From the NCBI GenBank assembly GCA_000711775.1, contig ARYC01001541.1:34726-98725 (forward strand): DNA of 64,000 nucleotides. The letters are read 5' to 3'. This document shows, piece by piece, positions 22,829-35,650 of this stretch (positions are counted from its first letter, which is position 1; each line of letters starts with the position of its first letter). Below the pieces are notes generated by a model. The model saw only the letters and a program-made list of their open reading frames with translations. It did no database searches and was not told the origin of the DNA. Position numbers and translations under genes: made by a program. Origin of the DNA: Oxytricha trifallax (Eukaryota > Ciliophora > Spirotrichea > Sporadotrichida > Oxytrichidae).

Positions 22829-23385
22829 ATGGATGATATACCTTTAAATTTGGCTTTTGAACAATTAGGCTATTATTTTAGAAATATATAATTCTAAGGA
22901 AAATAATTTAAATTTTTTGTACAGAATAATTTTAGAATGATTTATCAAATTAGAGTATAAATAGCATATAAAATCATTAAAAAAAATTATTTTAATTTCC
23001 CTTTTATCTCATATTTTAGCTTATATTCTTTTTAAAAAAGTTAAAATTATGGAAATTTAGGATTTGTTTTAATTTTGAAGGCTAATTATTTACTTTATAT
23101 TTAAAACTTATAATTTATTTTTTAAGTATCTTAGTTATTAATAACAAAGAAATATGATAATTAATCTTGGATTTCTATTTTCAATGATTCTTCTGACTGT
23201 GATCTCATATTTATAAATATATTTAAATGTTATAATAACTTACATATTAAGTACTTCTTTTAGTCAAACTAATGCCTTAATAATCTAAAATGTAAATATC
23301 AATATTTAATTAGCCTCTTTATATAAATATAGGATAGTTTTTCTACGAGGAAAGTTAGAGAATGCCCTAGTTTTCAACTATTATA
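22829..23385 (+). CDS. Two small MDS pieces of copy A
   Basis: 22829-22900 reads MDDIPLNLAFEQLGYYFRN; 23332-23385 reads GQFFYEESQRMPQFSTI. Both lie between the membrane-proximal block and the helical C-terminus and keep its style. The DNA between (22901-23331) is AT-rich IES. Boundaries are approximate. Confidence 0.5.
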
Positions 23386-23761
23386 AAAAGTAATTTATTT
23401 TACAAATGTTTTGTTTTAATCATTAATTTATTTTTAACTAGGAAATTTCAAATAATAAATATAGGTTAAAATTATGTAGGGTTTTTACATTTACTGTTGC
23501 TTTTAATTTATTATCAATCAATATTTAATAAGATTTATGATTGAATCTATTCTGGAGTTATCATTATGCTCAATTTAAAATATAATATATAAAATAAGAG
23601 TAGTATTAATTATTGAAATATAATGAATGATCAATATAACTGCTGTATCTATAATTTTTTAGAGTTTTTATTTTTTCTTAATTATTCAATTTTTGAGTTT
23701 AAAAATTAACACCTTAGTAAATTTTCATTAAATATCATTTAGAAATATGAATTTTTCAGTG

Positions 23762-24303
23762 GAGATTACTAAGCATTAGTCCTAGCTGTCTTCTTTCTCA
23801 TTAATATTATAAATATTGTTTATTATCATTTTATGCTCGATTCTACCTTTTGGAAGTTTGGTTGTAATTTGAAAGTATGTTTATTAACAAAAAGACGAGA
23901 ATAAATTGAAAAAGTTATCTTCTCTGATCGAAGATATAGATAGATCTAATCTTTCAAAGTCTCTATATTACACTATGTATTTCTTTAGAAGATTATTTTT
24001 CAATGCGGCTTTAGTCTATTTAGATGAAAATTAAGGCATGCAAATATGTTTGAATATCCTTCTCTCTTTTATGGTTGTAGTATATTTAATAGTTATGCGA
24101 CCCTTTATAGAAAGATTCAAAAATAATCTTGAAATATTGAACGAATTTTTCGTCTTAATGATGACTTATAGCATGATGCCATTTTCTATGCCTTTATATT
24201 GGAGTATAATTAAAAAGAAAAACTTGGATTTTTTAACCCCAATCAGGCATTGCTTTGCTATTTTTTAGCAACTAACTTTAACAGTATAGACTGAAATTAA
24301 ATT
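23762..24303 (+). CDS. MDS of copy A: transmembrane helices
   Basis: First open part GDYQALVLAVFFLINIINIV (about 23762-23900), then in another frame KYVYQQKDENKLKKLSSLIE, YYTMYFFRRLFFNAALVYLD, MQICLNILLSFMVVVYLIVM and MTYSMMPFSMPLYWSIIKKK. Several strongly hydrophobic helices separated by basic loops mark the membrane part. The frame change near 23890 may be a small frameshift or an unseen boundary. The segment ends inside AAATT at 24299-24303, where a palindromic element is inserted. Confidence 0.75.
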
Positions 24304-24962
24304 TGTTACAAGCCGAGATCCGCCCCAGCCCCCCATCCACCACCCCACCCCCACTACCCCTTCACCCTCATTAAAATATCCCATTTCATATCAAATTTTG
24401 TATCTACAGGGTCTTAATCGATCTCCTTCTTGACATCTCGATTATAGCTTATGAAATATAAATTGAAAAACTATTTCATATTATTTTTAATGAAAGTAAA
24501 ATTTTTAAATACTATGATAAGAAAATATTTTTTAAAAAGTTGTTGTCCCTTAAATCAACTTCATTCGACATAATTGAAAGAAATAGTATGAGTAATTTTT
24601 TAAGTTTTTTTTTTCTTCATTTTTTAAAAATGGTAATGGATAAAATTGTTATAAAAAAATGAAAAAAAAAAAAACTTAAAAAATTACTCATACTATTTCT
24701 TTCAATTATGTCGAATGAAGTTGATTTAAGGGACAAAAATTTTTTAAAAAATATTTTCGTATCATAGTACTTAAAAAATTTACTTTCATTAAAAAGAATA
24801 TGAAATAGTTTTTCAATTTATATTTCATAAGCTATAATCGAGATGTCAAGAAGGAGATCGATTTAGACCCTGTAGATACAAAATTTGATATGAAATGGGA
24901 TATTTTAATGGGGGTGGGGAGGGGTATGGGGGGGAGCTGGGGGGATCACTCGGTTTATAACA
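24304..24962. mobile_element. Palindromic element with C/G-rich ends, inserted in coding sequence
   Basis: 659 bp foldback. Ends TGTTACAAGCCGAG and the complement of CTCGGTTTATAACA are followed by a strikingly C-rich stretch (CCAGCCCCCCATCC) on the left and the matching G-rich stretch on the right. The rest is a near-perfect inverted repeat centred near 24620. AAATT flanks both sides (24299-24303, 24963-24967). Removing the element plus one AAATT joins QTEIK to LIRGNILTQQVYKSY in frame. Confidence 0.8.
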
Positions 24963-25145
24963 AAATTAATTAGAGGAAATATACTTACTCAATAAGTATA
25001 TAAGAGCTATATTTAATATATTGAGACAAATATCTTTCATTCGTTATTGAAACTCTAATATATAAGAATTTTGCAAAAGGCTCGACAATTATATAGATCT
25101 TATTAGTTAAATATACTTAGATCATTTTACTAAATAAATTTGATT
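24963..25145 (+). CDS. MDS of copy A downstream of the palindrome
   Basis: Continues in frame from 24303: KLIRGNILTQQVYKSYIQYI, then ETNIFHSLLKLQYIRILQKA, to TGA near 25145. It could be the C-terminal tail or run into a further IES. The frame continuity is the main evidence. Confidence 0.5.
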
Positions 25146-26495
25146 TATTAATGAACTTGATTATAGTAATAAATTTTGATTCAAGGAAATGATAAATTCT
25201 TCAAATCGAAAAGCCAGAGACTATTCTAATTTGTCTAATTAAAATAAGACAAATTTATATTACTTAAACAGATAAGAATTATATTTTTAATTTTTATTAC
25301 TTATAGTTAATTTCTATAAAAGTGTATTTAAGGAGTAATTATAAAATAAAAAATGATAAAAGGAGTTGTTCAAAGTTTCATAAAAATAAAGGCTAAATTT
25401 AAGTTTTTCTAGCAATATTTAAGACAATATGGCTTCAAAAAAAGAAACTAAAAAAAGCTACAGGTATATTCATAATAGAGTAATTAAACAAGAGAAAAAG
25501 ACACTTAAAATTAATCTTAAAAGAAAGTGATAAAATAATATAACATTTAAATACAACAAAATTTTAACATGAATATTTATAAATAGCAAAACCAATCAAG
25601 CTATATTAATGTTAGATAAAATGAATTAAGAAAATGTAAAAGATATTAAATAATAAATTATTTAAATTTTACAAAATGCCAATTCTTGCTGCTTTGTTGA
25701 AGAAAATGCTATCTTTAAAATATTAAAAATGGTTATTTTTTCTGTGCTTCATATTATTTCAGATTTCAAGCTTTAGATCCAACTCAAAAAATTGTTAATA
25801 ATTTTTGATTAAATGTTTTTATTTTTTTTGATGATTGAAATATAATCAAAAATATATAGTGATATTGATCGTAAAAATACTTCATTATTTGAGAAGGTTC
25901 AAGTTAATGCGTAAAATTGAAATGAATATTTTATTTTAAAATATTTTCAATTTCTTACCATTTACAACTAAACATATAACATTCAAATTATAATAAAATT
26001 TTTACAATTTCTTTAATTCGATGATAATATATCAATATGAAAGTAATTACAATTGAAAAAAATATTAACTTATGTATTTACAATTTAATTTCGATTTGAC
26101 ATAAAATATTTAATTTACCTTAACAATAATTTCTTTAATGGTAATGAGAGATAAATTCAAACATATAACACTGATAATTTCACTAAATTTGAATATACTA
26201 ATTAAGATTCTATTAATATGTAAGATAATTTGGGATTTTATGATTTTGATAAAGACTTTTTCACTTATATGAAAAGCTTTAAATAAAAAAAGTTGAATCA
26301 AAAGTAGTCATGATAAAATAGAAATTGTTGAATTTATTAGCTTTATAAATAATTCATAATAATTATATTGATTAAATCTAAAGTTAAGAAAAAAATAATA
26401 GAAGCAAAAAAACTTTTTAATTTAATTTCAAATAATTCCAACAAATCATATTTAATGTAATTAAATAAAATTAAATTGAAAAATATAAATATATA
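25146..26495. other. AT-rich region after copy A
   Basis: Mostly AT-rich. A plus-strand frame between about 25400 and 25700 is Gln- and Asn-rich (FFQQYLRQYGFKKRNQKKLQ; NIYKQQNQSSYINVRQNEL) and could be the cytoplasmic tail of the membrane protein, but TGA is rare in such DNA, so chance is not excluded. Confidence 0.3.
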
Positions 26496-26707
26496 AAACC
26501 CCACAGTTAAATTAAGAAGCTAAGCTATGATTGGGATTAAGGACAATTAAATTAAGTACTAATTATTATTAGCGTACAATTTTAATGTTTGGACTAATTA
26601 TTAAAACTATTGCCTCGATTAATTCCCCATATAAATAATCAAATCAGAGTTTTTAATCTAATTGATCTTAACCCCAATCCTCAAATCTTAATTGATCTAT
26701 GGGGTTT
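26496..26707. mobile_element. TA-flanked AAACCCC-family element
   Basis: 212 bp, TA on both sides (26494-26495 and 26708-26709), ends AAACCCCACAGTTAAATTAAG and the complement of CTTAATTGATCTATGGGGTTT. The core ATTATTATTAGCGTACAAT and TTGCCTCGATTAATTC identifies it as the same family as 36800-37061. Confidence 0.8.
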
Positions 26708-27380
26708 TATGAATATAAAATAAATAATCATTTAAATTTATCGTTAATATTAAACATTAATATCAATAAATGTTTTGGAAAAAATATTAAAAAATGAAGT
26801 ATAATCTAAAAAGGATTAAATTATAACATAATTAATGTTCTATATAATTTTAATGCCTTTAATATAAACAAAAACTTCTACTAGCATATTTAAAGTCTAA
26901 AAAAGATTAAAATAAATTATTACTCGAAAACATTTCACATTAGGCATAAGGTAATCATATGAGAAAAAAATATTTAACTTATAAATTAACATCAATAATA
27001 GTTGTAATTAAGAAAGTATTTAAATGCAGGATAATCTTTTTACTATAGGCAATCGCTATTAAGCGCAAAATTAATCCTAAATTTTACATGAGCCATAAAA
27101 TAAAAAATTCTATCGTTAATCAATAACTTCAATTAACTAAAAGAATAGTTTCTCAAAATACTAATAAAAAAAATAGAAGATCATAATAATGATTAATCAT
27201 AGTTGTTGTTATCTTAATAAAAAACATAATTACAGTCAATTTTCAACTACAATTGAAATTAATCTATGTTAATAAACTTTGAGAGTTAAAGAGACCATAA
27301 TCTTCAGGTAAATTAAAGAATAATATTTTAATCGGAAATACTTAGAATTATAAGAAAAGATAGGAAAAAAGAAATTCTGG

Positions 27381-28086
27381 AAGGGGGAGGAATTTGCTGG
27401 GCCTATGCTATGATAAAATATATTTTAGGGAAGTTTCCTTGCTATAGCTTTTCAACGACTATAAATATGCTTAATTACAATGAGAAACCTTTGGTGTTTA
27501 ATATTAATATAACTACAGAAAATTTGACTTTTGTTTCCTAAAATAAATTTTATCTTTTCTTAATTGGATAATCCCCAATATTAATTTCTGTACAGCATTA
27601 AATAATAATAATAATCCTTTTCTTAAGCCTTAAATTTATATTTTTCAATTCATTTTTTTAATACAAATTAATTTAACCAATTGTTACATGAACTATGTAA
27701 TATTTATAATATTCTAACATGTTATACGTGAATTATAATTATTATTTAATGCTGTAGAGAAATTAATACTGTGATTAACCAACCAGTTTATAGTATAACT
27801 TTTATGTTCTTTCTTCCCTTAATATGTACCACGCAGTATCCTGTATAGAGCCCTGGTTTTTAAGGAACTCTCAGGACTTTATTAGCTGCATGGATGGTTA
27901 TTTTCTTCAAGACTTGTCTTCTTCTCTGAGACGTTAATTAAAAATTACTTTTTAAGCCCTTTCATGTATTTTTTGGGTATTCCCTTGATAACTAATGATT
28001 AATAAATTTTAAATAAAAAGATTATATGTGAAATTCAATAAAATTTTTTGTAAGAATGTTTTACAGGGAGGAAACTTCCCCACACC
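27381..28086. mobile_element. GGGAAGTTTCC-family element, long member
   Basis: Left end GGGGGAGGAATTTGCTGGG, with a second motif TAGGGAAGTTTCCTTGC 45 bp inside; right end AGGGAGGAAACTTCCCCAC. About 700 bp. A small less AT-rich island inside (about 27826-27940) could encode MYHAVSCIEPWFLRNSQDF plus a short extension, unassigned. The duplication is not clear. Confidence 0.6.
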
Positions 28087-31000
28087 AAAGTTTCATTTTG
28101 AAGTTTCTTTTACTATTTATTATCTTATAAGTTTATATTTAAAAATTGCACCAAAGTGCATAAAAAAGCAAGATATAATTTAAAATAAGGTTTGGAAGAC
28201 TTAGAAATATATAAAAATCACTCCTAAATATTATAGTATTATTTTAATTTCCAATGATTATATTATTTTCATAAATTGAAACTTAGAAATTTTTTTTTTT
28301 AAAACATTAATAGATTATATTAATTTTAGAAGAATCGCCATTTATAAATTATATATATATCTAATATCTAAAAATTTGATATTTAGTAAATAAAGTAATT
28401 AAATTTTTATTATGATATCTTATTATAACGAACTTAAAAAATAAATTTCCTTGGAGTATTATATAATAGTTATTATACAATGAGAATATTAATAACCGGT
28501 CAATATCCTATGACCGCATTCATGAAAGTTATTTTGATATACGAGATAAATTAAAAGTTTTAATAAATTTAGTGTATTGGGAAAATTAATCTTAAAAAAT
28601 AATGTAATTTTTCAAATTATAATTGTCAAATAAGTGTATTCCTTAATAAAATAATCATTTAATTATATGATTAAAAAATTGTTCATATACCTAAATAATC
28701 ACTGTTTAAATTGAGAGATTTATGACTATTAAAGTTAAAATTATAAATTAATCAGCATTTTACATTTTAGTATATTCAATTTAAAATAGTGAATAAAAGT
28801 TTGATTTCTAACGTAATAAAGAAAATCATTCATATATATATATATAGTTTTTCTTGTTTATACTTTATTTTAAATTGACCAATCCTAATACAAATTTATT
28901 TTATGAATTAAATTTTCTCGAATATTTTTTATTTATCAATATTTTTAAAGATTTTGGTAGTTCTTATGCAGTAAATGTAAAAATTAACTTTCATTTTAAA
29001 AACAAAATTTAGTGTAAAAGGGTAGTAAAGGTGCTATTAAGTATTAAAAATATGAATATTAGTTTTTAAGATATTAAAATTTATTAATTTTATGATTATA
29101 AATAATTTAATGAATTGATATTAAAATATTATTATTTTTCAACTTAATTTATTATATTTACTTAATGTATTTTTTACGAATTCATTAGATTCTTTCTATA
29201 AATTTACTAAAATTCAAATATTGCCCTCGAACTGTATCCTTATTATATATTTAGAAAATCTTATTGATAAAAAATTTATTATTTATATTGAGATTATAAA
29301 GTATTTCAGAGATTTAAAACTTAAAAAAAAGTTTTATTCTTATATTTTTTAAATATTAAATAACTAATCTATATTTCAGTTTTTTACAATTCCCAATTTT
29401 TTAAATTATATTTCATTCGTGTATAACTTTTTATTTTTTAGAATAATAAATATATTTGGATTTATTTTTAAAAAAATATACATATTATCACCATTATTGT
29501 TAACAGTTTAAGATAAACTATTTAATTAAATCTAAATTATTCAAATTTTTCAAAAGAAATATTAGAAAATGATAAAATTTAATAATAAGTAATTTATTTT
29601 ATATTGAAGGAATTGAATTTAAGTAAATCTATATAATGTAGAGTATAGTTTTCCAAAAATAATATAATAAAGTGATCTATTTTTAAATTGATAATCTAAT
29701 AATATTTATAAATTTGCATATAATTTATGTAAAATAAATGTGTTTTAATTTTTTAAAAATATATTTATATATTAATTTATGCTATGATTAAGACGTCTTT
29801 CCATTAAAAATCTAAAAAATAAATGATTATTCATTAAATTTTTTGAGATTTATGATTCAATTATATATTTTATTTTTTAATTATTAACTATTGATATAAT
29901 GAGTCATTTGTTTTTGAATTATTTCTGTGATATATTCTAGATATAAAGAAATAGAATAAAAAAATGGTTGTAAAATAATTATTAATTTATGAATTTATTT
30001 AGCTTAAAAAAGTATAATTATCATAATTGCCAAAGAAGTCAAGTTAAAAGATTTAAATAATATGTTTACCAAACAAGCTTAGAATTTATATTTCTTCTTT
30101 AATAGATGTCATCGTTATATATAAAACCTCAATTTATTAACCTTGTATTAATATCTCAAATTTATATATTTTTAATGAATTATATTTTTAATAAAAATAA
30201 ATTATTGAGATATTATATTCGAGAAATTCTCAAAATAAAACAGGAATCCAATTGTATGTTTAAAGTTGATTCAAGATATAGATATTTCATTGAAAAAGAA
30301 TGGTGAGATTATTTCTATAATAAAAAAATGTGTAAATTATGCATACTGAGAATAAATCATAGAGAGAGATTAGAAGATAATAAGTTAAAAGGGATTTCTA
30401 TATTATATGTTCTTGATAATTCTATTTAACTATTTATAAATCACTTATTCTAAAAAACAAAGTACTCTTAAGATGTTACCTATTTTAGATTTTACCATTT
30501 CTGCAGTATCTTTAATTTGAGTAAGCTTACTATGAAGTTTACAACTTATGCAACAGTTTATTCACAAAATTAGTATTAAAAAGAAGAGGTTTGTAAAAGT
30601 CAAAATTAAACAGAAAATATCTTTAGATGCACAGATTATTTTTAAATCTTTATAATAGAGTAAAATCTTTGAAAAAATTGAAAATCAAGATTAGTAAAAT
30701 TGAAAGTAAATTTGAAAAATTGAATAATTAGGCTGATGTTATTCATAAAGGTATTATAAAATGGATTATAATTCTTTTAGTTAAAGTCACTGTCACATAA
30801 ACCTTAATTAAGCATAGATATTCATTGAAACAGTTCTATAACATTAAAGGAATGTGAATGCTTAACACTTGAACTAAATTTATAGTGACAAAGGTAATAA
30901 GAATTCAAATTTCAAAAATCTCTATTAAATTATTGAATAGAACTAATTAATCATATTTCTCTGTTTTAGTGTGTATATTAATTCATAGCTAATTGCAAAA

Positions 31001-31424
31001 GAGTGAAGACTAGAGTGTTTACAATGAATTATGAACAAATTATTTGGTAAAAAATAGCTATATCAAATTTATATTTACACTCTAACAAACAATTATTTAA
31101 GAAGTAAATTTATGGTCCGATAAAATTAAATTATCTATTTAAAATGGGGTTATATAAGTGTATTCTTTTCTCATTATATTTAAGGAAAATTAAAAAGCCT
31201 AAAGTTTTATGTTATAATTATAAATGTAATTTATAATTTGCTGAGAATTTATGCCAAAAAATTGATATGAATTAAATTACAATAAATTTATTCATTCTTA
31301 AACTTAGATTTAGTTCTAGTCTCTCTAAATTCTTTAATTTAATTACCTTTAAGTTATCTCCAATACAATACTTAAAAGTATACATATAATAAAATGATGT
31401 TAAAAATTGTATTTGAGGTTATGA
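28087..31424. other. AT-rich region between gene copies A and B
   Basis: No confident gene. Parts (29010-29060, 29780-29815) echo 1080-1140 and 2130-2160, so the duplicated unit includes upstream non-coding DNA. A plus-strand frame near 30550-30858 (KISKIESKFEKLNNQADVIH) has coiled-coil character but is not longer than expected by chance in DNA this poor in TGA. Confidence 0.45.
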
Positions 31425-31466
31425 TTGCTGTTTGGTGATAGCTCAGATACATCAATAGATGCGATA
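31425..31466 (+). CDS. MDS fragment of copy B (LLFGDSSDTSIDAI)
   Basis: Matches 3187-3228 of copy A. First paired island of copy B. Confidence 0.5.
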
Positions 31467-31989
31467 TTTAATTTATTTAAAAACTTTATATATACATAAC
31501 TTTTATTAAAAAAATTAAGAAACTCAAATAAATATTTTTTTTAGTTTAAATCTTAAACCAATTGCTGATTATATTAATCAATTTTAAATTAAAAAAAAAA
31601 TAATAAAAATATAAAAAAAAGAAAACTTAATTTTCACTGGACTTAGCAAAATATTTCCTTAAATAATTTTAGTGAAAGATAGTTTAGTTTATTTAATTAG
31701 CATTATTTGATTTTTCTCTATTTTGCAAACAAAAAGCAATATTTATTATGAAAAATCTTGAATTTTTAATTAAAGGTTTTTTAATATATTGCAAATCCAT
31801 CTAATCTTTTCACTTTTTAAGGAAAGCTTGACTATTTAGAAAACTATTTAATTTTTAATTATAATTTGTTCTGATTATATTATCTTGAGAAGTATTTGAA
31901 TTTCTATTTAATCTTCTCTATATATTATCATTTGTTATAAGTAATATTATTTTAATATAAATTCATCGATGTTTTTGAACCCATCTACA

Positions 31990-32130
31990 GGAGATTTTAT
32001 CTTCGGAGGGTACACAGGCAGCAGACCATTTATTGGGTATTTTATCGATGCAGATGGCTTATATGGGACTGTTTGGTTGAATAAATACACTTCTGACAAT
32101 AGTATAAATAAAATAATTCAAGTTTATTAA
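31990..32130 (+). CDS. MDS fragment of copy B: propeller-like repeat
   Basis: GDFIFGGYTGSRPFIGYFID followed by LYGTVWLNKYTSDNSINKII. It pairs with 4857-4985. The open frame continues slightly further than in copy A, where a foldback element follows. Both begin right after ACAG. Confidence 0.75.
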   Translation, partial: GDFIFGGYTGSRPFIGYFIDADGLYGTVWLNKYTSDNSINKIIQVY

Positions 32131-32808
32131 AGTTATAGGTGGTGGAAGTTCAATTCAGAAATCCTTAATAACTATATTTTTTAATTGCATCAAGGTAATT
32201 AATAATCAAAATCACATACTTAAATCTCATAAATTTTTGCAATAATTCTTATCTTTTATATTTTAAGATTTTTGTTTATTAATCCTAATAAAAAGTTAGT
32301 TAATCTATTTTTAACAAAATATTTTCTATATTATTTAATATTTTATTATATTTTAAATTAATTTTAATTATTTTAATGGTTTTGAATGCACTCAGTCTTT
32401 GATTTATCTTACATGTTTCATTAAATTCATTAAAAAATAAAAATAAGTACTAAAATATAAATTCTTTTAATTAATTAATATATATTATTCTGGTAAGTTT
32501 ATATAATTAAGGAGTAAATTGAGGGCTTTTCATTAAGTTATTATATATTATTACTTTTTGATTTTAATATAAACTGCAGAAAAACTTTGAGTAACCAAGC
32601 ATATTAATTAAATTTATAAGAAACTTGCAATTTATAATTTAAAATAAAATATATCAAATTAAATTTGATTAACAATTCCCCAAAATTAGTTTTTTTAAAA
32701 ATTGTTTTCCCTATAAGTTCCAGATTTTTTTAAAATCATAAAATTATTTATCTTAAATTAATTTACAATACAATTTTATATGGTTAAATTACTTTTCATA
32801 TAATCAAA
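32131..32808. other. AT-rich spacer in copy B
   Basis: No coding character and no clear repeat; probably IES. Confidence 0.5.
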
Positions 32809-33715
32809 TTTTAATATTAAGCGAGTATAATAAAAATGAGGAGATCGTTATAAAGAAATCAAAAATGCAATGAATTAAAATTATGATCATTGCAGAGTAT
32901 ACTAATGTTTTTCCTACTGTCGAGTTTATGAATTAAGATTAACGATTTTAATTATCAACATTAAATTATTATTCAAACATGGTGAATTTTAATTCTTTAT
33001 TATTTCCACTTTTCCTGATTAGTTTGCATTTTAGTTCAGTCTCGGCAATGTATCTGTAGTAGTCACCAACCTTTTTCTTAGATAACTTCACTATATCTTC
33101 AGGGAATCTTCCTAAAAAATATTAAAATTAGCAATAAATACAGCAACAATAACAGCAGTAATTTAACAAAAATCATTAAAAATTAGAGTCTGGGGATTTT
33201 TCCCAAAAAATCCAAATTTTCTAAAATTCTTGGTTTAAAGACAGATGATGAAGATGACAATTGAGATTATGCTGATGAATATTAAAAAAATCAGTGTTTT
33301 TTAATATTTTGAAATTCCTTTAGAATTTCAACCAGACTCTATTTTTTATTGATTTTTGTTAAATTACTGCTGTTATTGTTGCTGTATTTATTGCTAATTT
33401 TAATATTTTTTAGGAAGATTCCCTGAAGATATAGTGAAGTTATCTAAGAAAAAGGTTGGTGACTACTACAGATACATTGCCGAGACTGAACTAAAATGCA
33501 AACTAATCAGGAAAAGTGGAAATAATAAAGAATTAAAATTCACCATGTTTGAATAATAATTTAATGTTGATAATTAAAATCGTTAATCTTAATTCATAAA
33601 CTCGACAGTAGGAAAAACATTAGTATACTCTGCAATGATCATAATTTTAATTCATTGCATTTTTGATTTCTTTATAACGATCTCCTCATTTTTATTATAC
33701 TCGCTTAATATTAAA
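32809..33715. mobile_element. Long inverted repeat whose arms carry coding-like sequence
   Basis: Arms 32809-33193 and 33332-33715 (about 385 bp each) are nearly identical inverted copies around a 138-bp loop. Each arm carries the same protein-like stretch, on the plus strand in the right arm (from 33413) and on the minus strand in the left arm. There is no counterpart in copy A near 6.4 kb. Either a foldback element or an inverted duplication of a gene fragment. Confidence 0.75.
33413..33560 (+). CDS. Unknown protein fragment in the right arm (mirrored in the left arm)
   Basis: Reads GRFPEDIVKLSKKKVGDYYR, then YIAETELKCKLIRKSGNNKE, then LKFTMFEQQ. It is preceded by TTTTTTAG, which could be a splice acceptor or boundary. 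The composition is strongly protein-like, with GC content above the surroundings. Family not recognised. Confidence 0.45.
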
Positions 33716-33930
33716 AAACCGAAATTAGATTTTGAAAATAATATATAGATACTCTTAAGACTCTTTATTAGTTTTTAATTATTTTTTAAAATATAGATAA
33801 AAGCCAATATCTATTTTCAGCAAAATATTTTGCAATAATTATTTGACCTAAAAATTAATAAATATATATGCATTTAAGATAAATTAATCTTACCCATAAT
33901 ATCATTTAAAATTATAAAAATTTTTATACT

Positions 33931-34165
33931 ATGTAAACTACTAATCAAATCTATGCTTTAATTAAAAGTCTCCCATCTTCAAATCCAACCTATAACCTCA
34001 TTACATCAATTGAATTTAAATAAAATAAAGTAATATCATAAAATTAAACCAATTCTGATAAAAACAAAATATTTTATATTTATTACTGAATTATCAATTG
34101 AAAGATCTGAAGGCAAGCCAATTAAAACATGGCAGTTCGAAGGAATCATGATAAATCAATTTGAT
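33931..34165 (+). CDS. MDS fragments of copy B (two islands)
   Basis: 33931-34014 reads QTTNQIYALIKSLPSSNPTY; 34094-34165 reads SIERSEGKPIKTWQFEGIMI. Counterparts lie at 6442-6534 and 6613-6680 in copy A. Confidence 0.7.
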
Positions 34166-34319
34166 TATATTAATATTAAGCTGAATTTAGCTAAATTAAT
34201 ATTAATTTCTTTAATAATAAATCTAGTTGTCAAGAAGAGTCAAATTTTGTAATTATAGTATAAATTTAAATTATCGATCTTAACATATTATAAAAACTTA
34301 TGTAAAATTTAAATTCTCA

Positions 34320-34615
34320 TTTCAGAGGTAGATAGTAGAATCATAGTTTCTTTAAGAACTTTGACAAAATAGTATATTGCAATTATGAACTATTTAGATA
34401 TATAAAATTAATTTTAATTATTTTAATTGCTATGTATCTTTTTTAATTTTTATAAACGCTGATTTATCTTAAATTTTGGAGTTAAAATCACAAATTTTTT
34501 ATTGTAATTTTTGTATGGAAAAGTTATTTAATTCACCAAGTGTAAATTCAAATATTCAATTTAGATGCATATCAAATGTGAGAACATCAGATTAGAAATT
34601 TGTTGCATTTTTAAT
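34320..34615 (+). CDS. MDS fragments of copy B (two short islands)
   Basis: Near 34320-34370 FQRQIVESQF and near 34550-34615 FNLDAYQMQEHQIRNLL match copy A at 6838-6900 and 7014-7072. Boundaries uncertain. Confidence 0.5.
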
Positions 34616-35394
34616 AATTTTATAAAAAAAACAAACTTGTATTTAAAATGAGACATTGACCCACCCCATAAGATCTTTCAATTTATATATAGAACTTTTT
34701 ATAATAAACAATGTCTTAATCAATTATTTTCGATAAGTTTTGAAGCATTTAAATTATTATTTGTTTTTTTTAAAGATTTTCACGATGAATTTAATGAATT
34801 TCAAATAATAATATAAAATTTGACCAATTTATCCAATTCTGTTTGAAATTTTAGAAGCATCCCTTAAAATAATAGTCCATATTTTTATTTAGCAAATCAT
34901 ATATCGATGATTCTCTAAAGTAATTTTAGTTTACTTTTAAAGAAATTTATTTATATTTATTTCTTTCTTTCTTATAACTTCATTCAAAATCATTTCAAAT
35001 GTAATGTATTAAAAATTTATTTAAGAAAGTTTTCTTTTATCAAATTTAATGTTTTTGATAGTTAATAAATAATTAAATGAAAATTCGTCAATCTAATCTT
35101 TCATCTAAATTTTAGGATTATTTATATTTTACAAGATAATCTTTAATAAATGGATTTGTTTGAGTTAATGCATAAGTAATTCAGATTTACAGAGAAAAAA
35201 ACATGTTAAATTAAAATTTTATTGAAAGTTCATAAATTATAAATGAATAGAATAAAAGAGTGGAAATATTAAAATATTATAAGAAAGATAAAATTTATTA
35301 AAATGTTGAATGAATAAAATTCAAGGGATATATATTTTAAAATAAGGAATATCTTTTAGATTGTATGAATATAAATGGATTTGGTAAATTAAAA

Positions 35395-35650
35395 TAAGTA
35401 ATTTTTATTTAAATTCATGACAGTTAACTTTCTGGAAACCTATAAATATGATACTTGTTCGATAAAGAATTTAAATTTATCCTGACTTTACTTTTGGCGG
35501 CACGATTTTATCTCATCCCCTCAGCGAGTTAACTCGATTTTAATATAAGGTGGTTTGTTAAGTTAATTTTTATGTCACAGTCAAAATAGATTTATCTCAC
35601 TAAAATTATGAAATAAAATAGTGGCCCCAATAGCATGAAAGTTAAAAATT
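35395..35650. repeat. Decayed foldback element, AGCTGGACTTTAC family
   Basis: GACAGTTAACTTTCTGGAAA, GATACTTGTTCGATAAAGAA and CCTGACTTTACTTTTGGCGG match the left arm of 16693-17096 (GGCAGCTAACTTTG, GGTACTTGTTTGAATGAGAA, GCTGGACTTTACTATTGGC). The right arm is poorly preserved. Confidence 0.55.

Larger units (their letters stand above)
3181..25145 (+). other. Germline locus, copy A: cadherin-like membrane protein gene in pieces
   Basis: Overview entry. Coding islands on the plus strand, in the same order as copy B, together encode one large ciliate membrane protein: propeller-like motif (GGYTSSRPFIGYF), cadherin-like repeats, a block ending IMGGNLALN, then SLSFLWGMI and a helical membrane C-terminus. 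Islands are separated by AT-rich IESs and mobile elements, including TBE copies at 7751-11870 and 15444-16310. I cannot fix every MDS boundary or pointer without the macronuclear chromosome. The order is collinear with copy B, so nothing suggests scrambling. Confidence 0.8.

Noticed and set aside
24910..24950. G-rich stretch as a telomere-like repeat
   Set aside because: It is irregular (GGGGGTGGGGAGGGG), not a G4T4 array, and is one shoulder of a palindrome with a matching C-rich partner.
30106..30858. Frames with coiled-coil-like or Lys/Ile-rich composition between the gene copies
   Set aside because: Length and composition are explained by base bias; no paralogous support.
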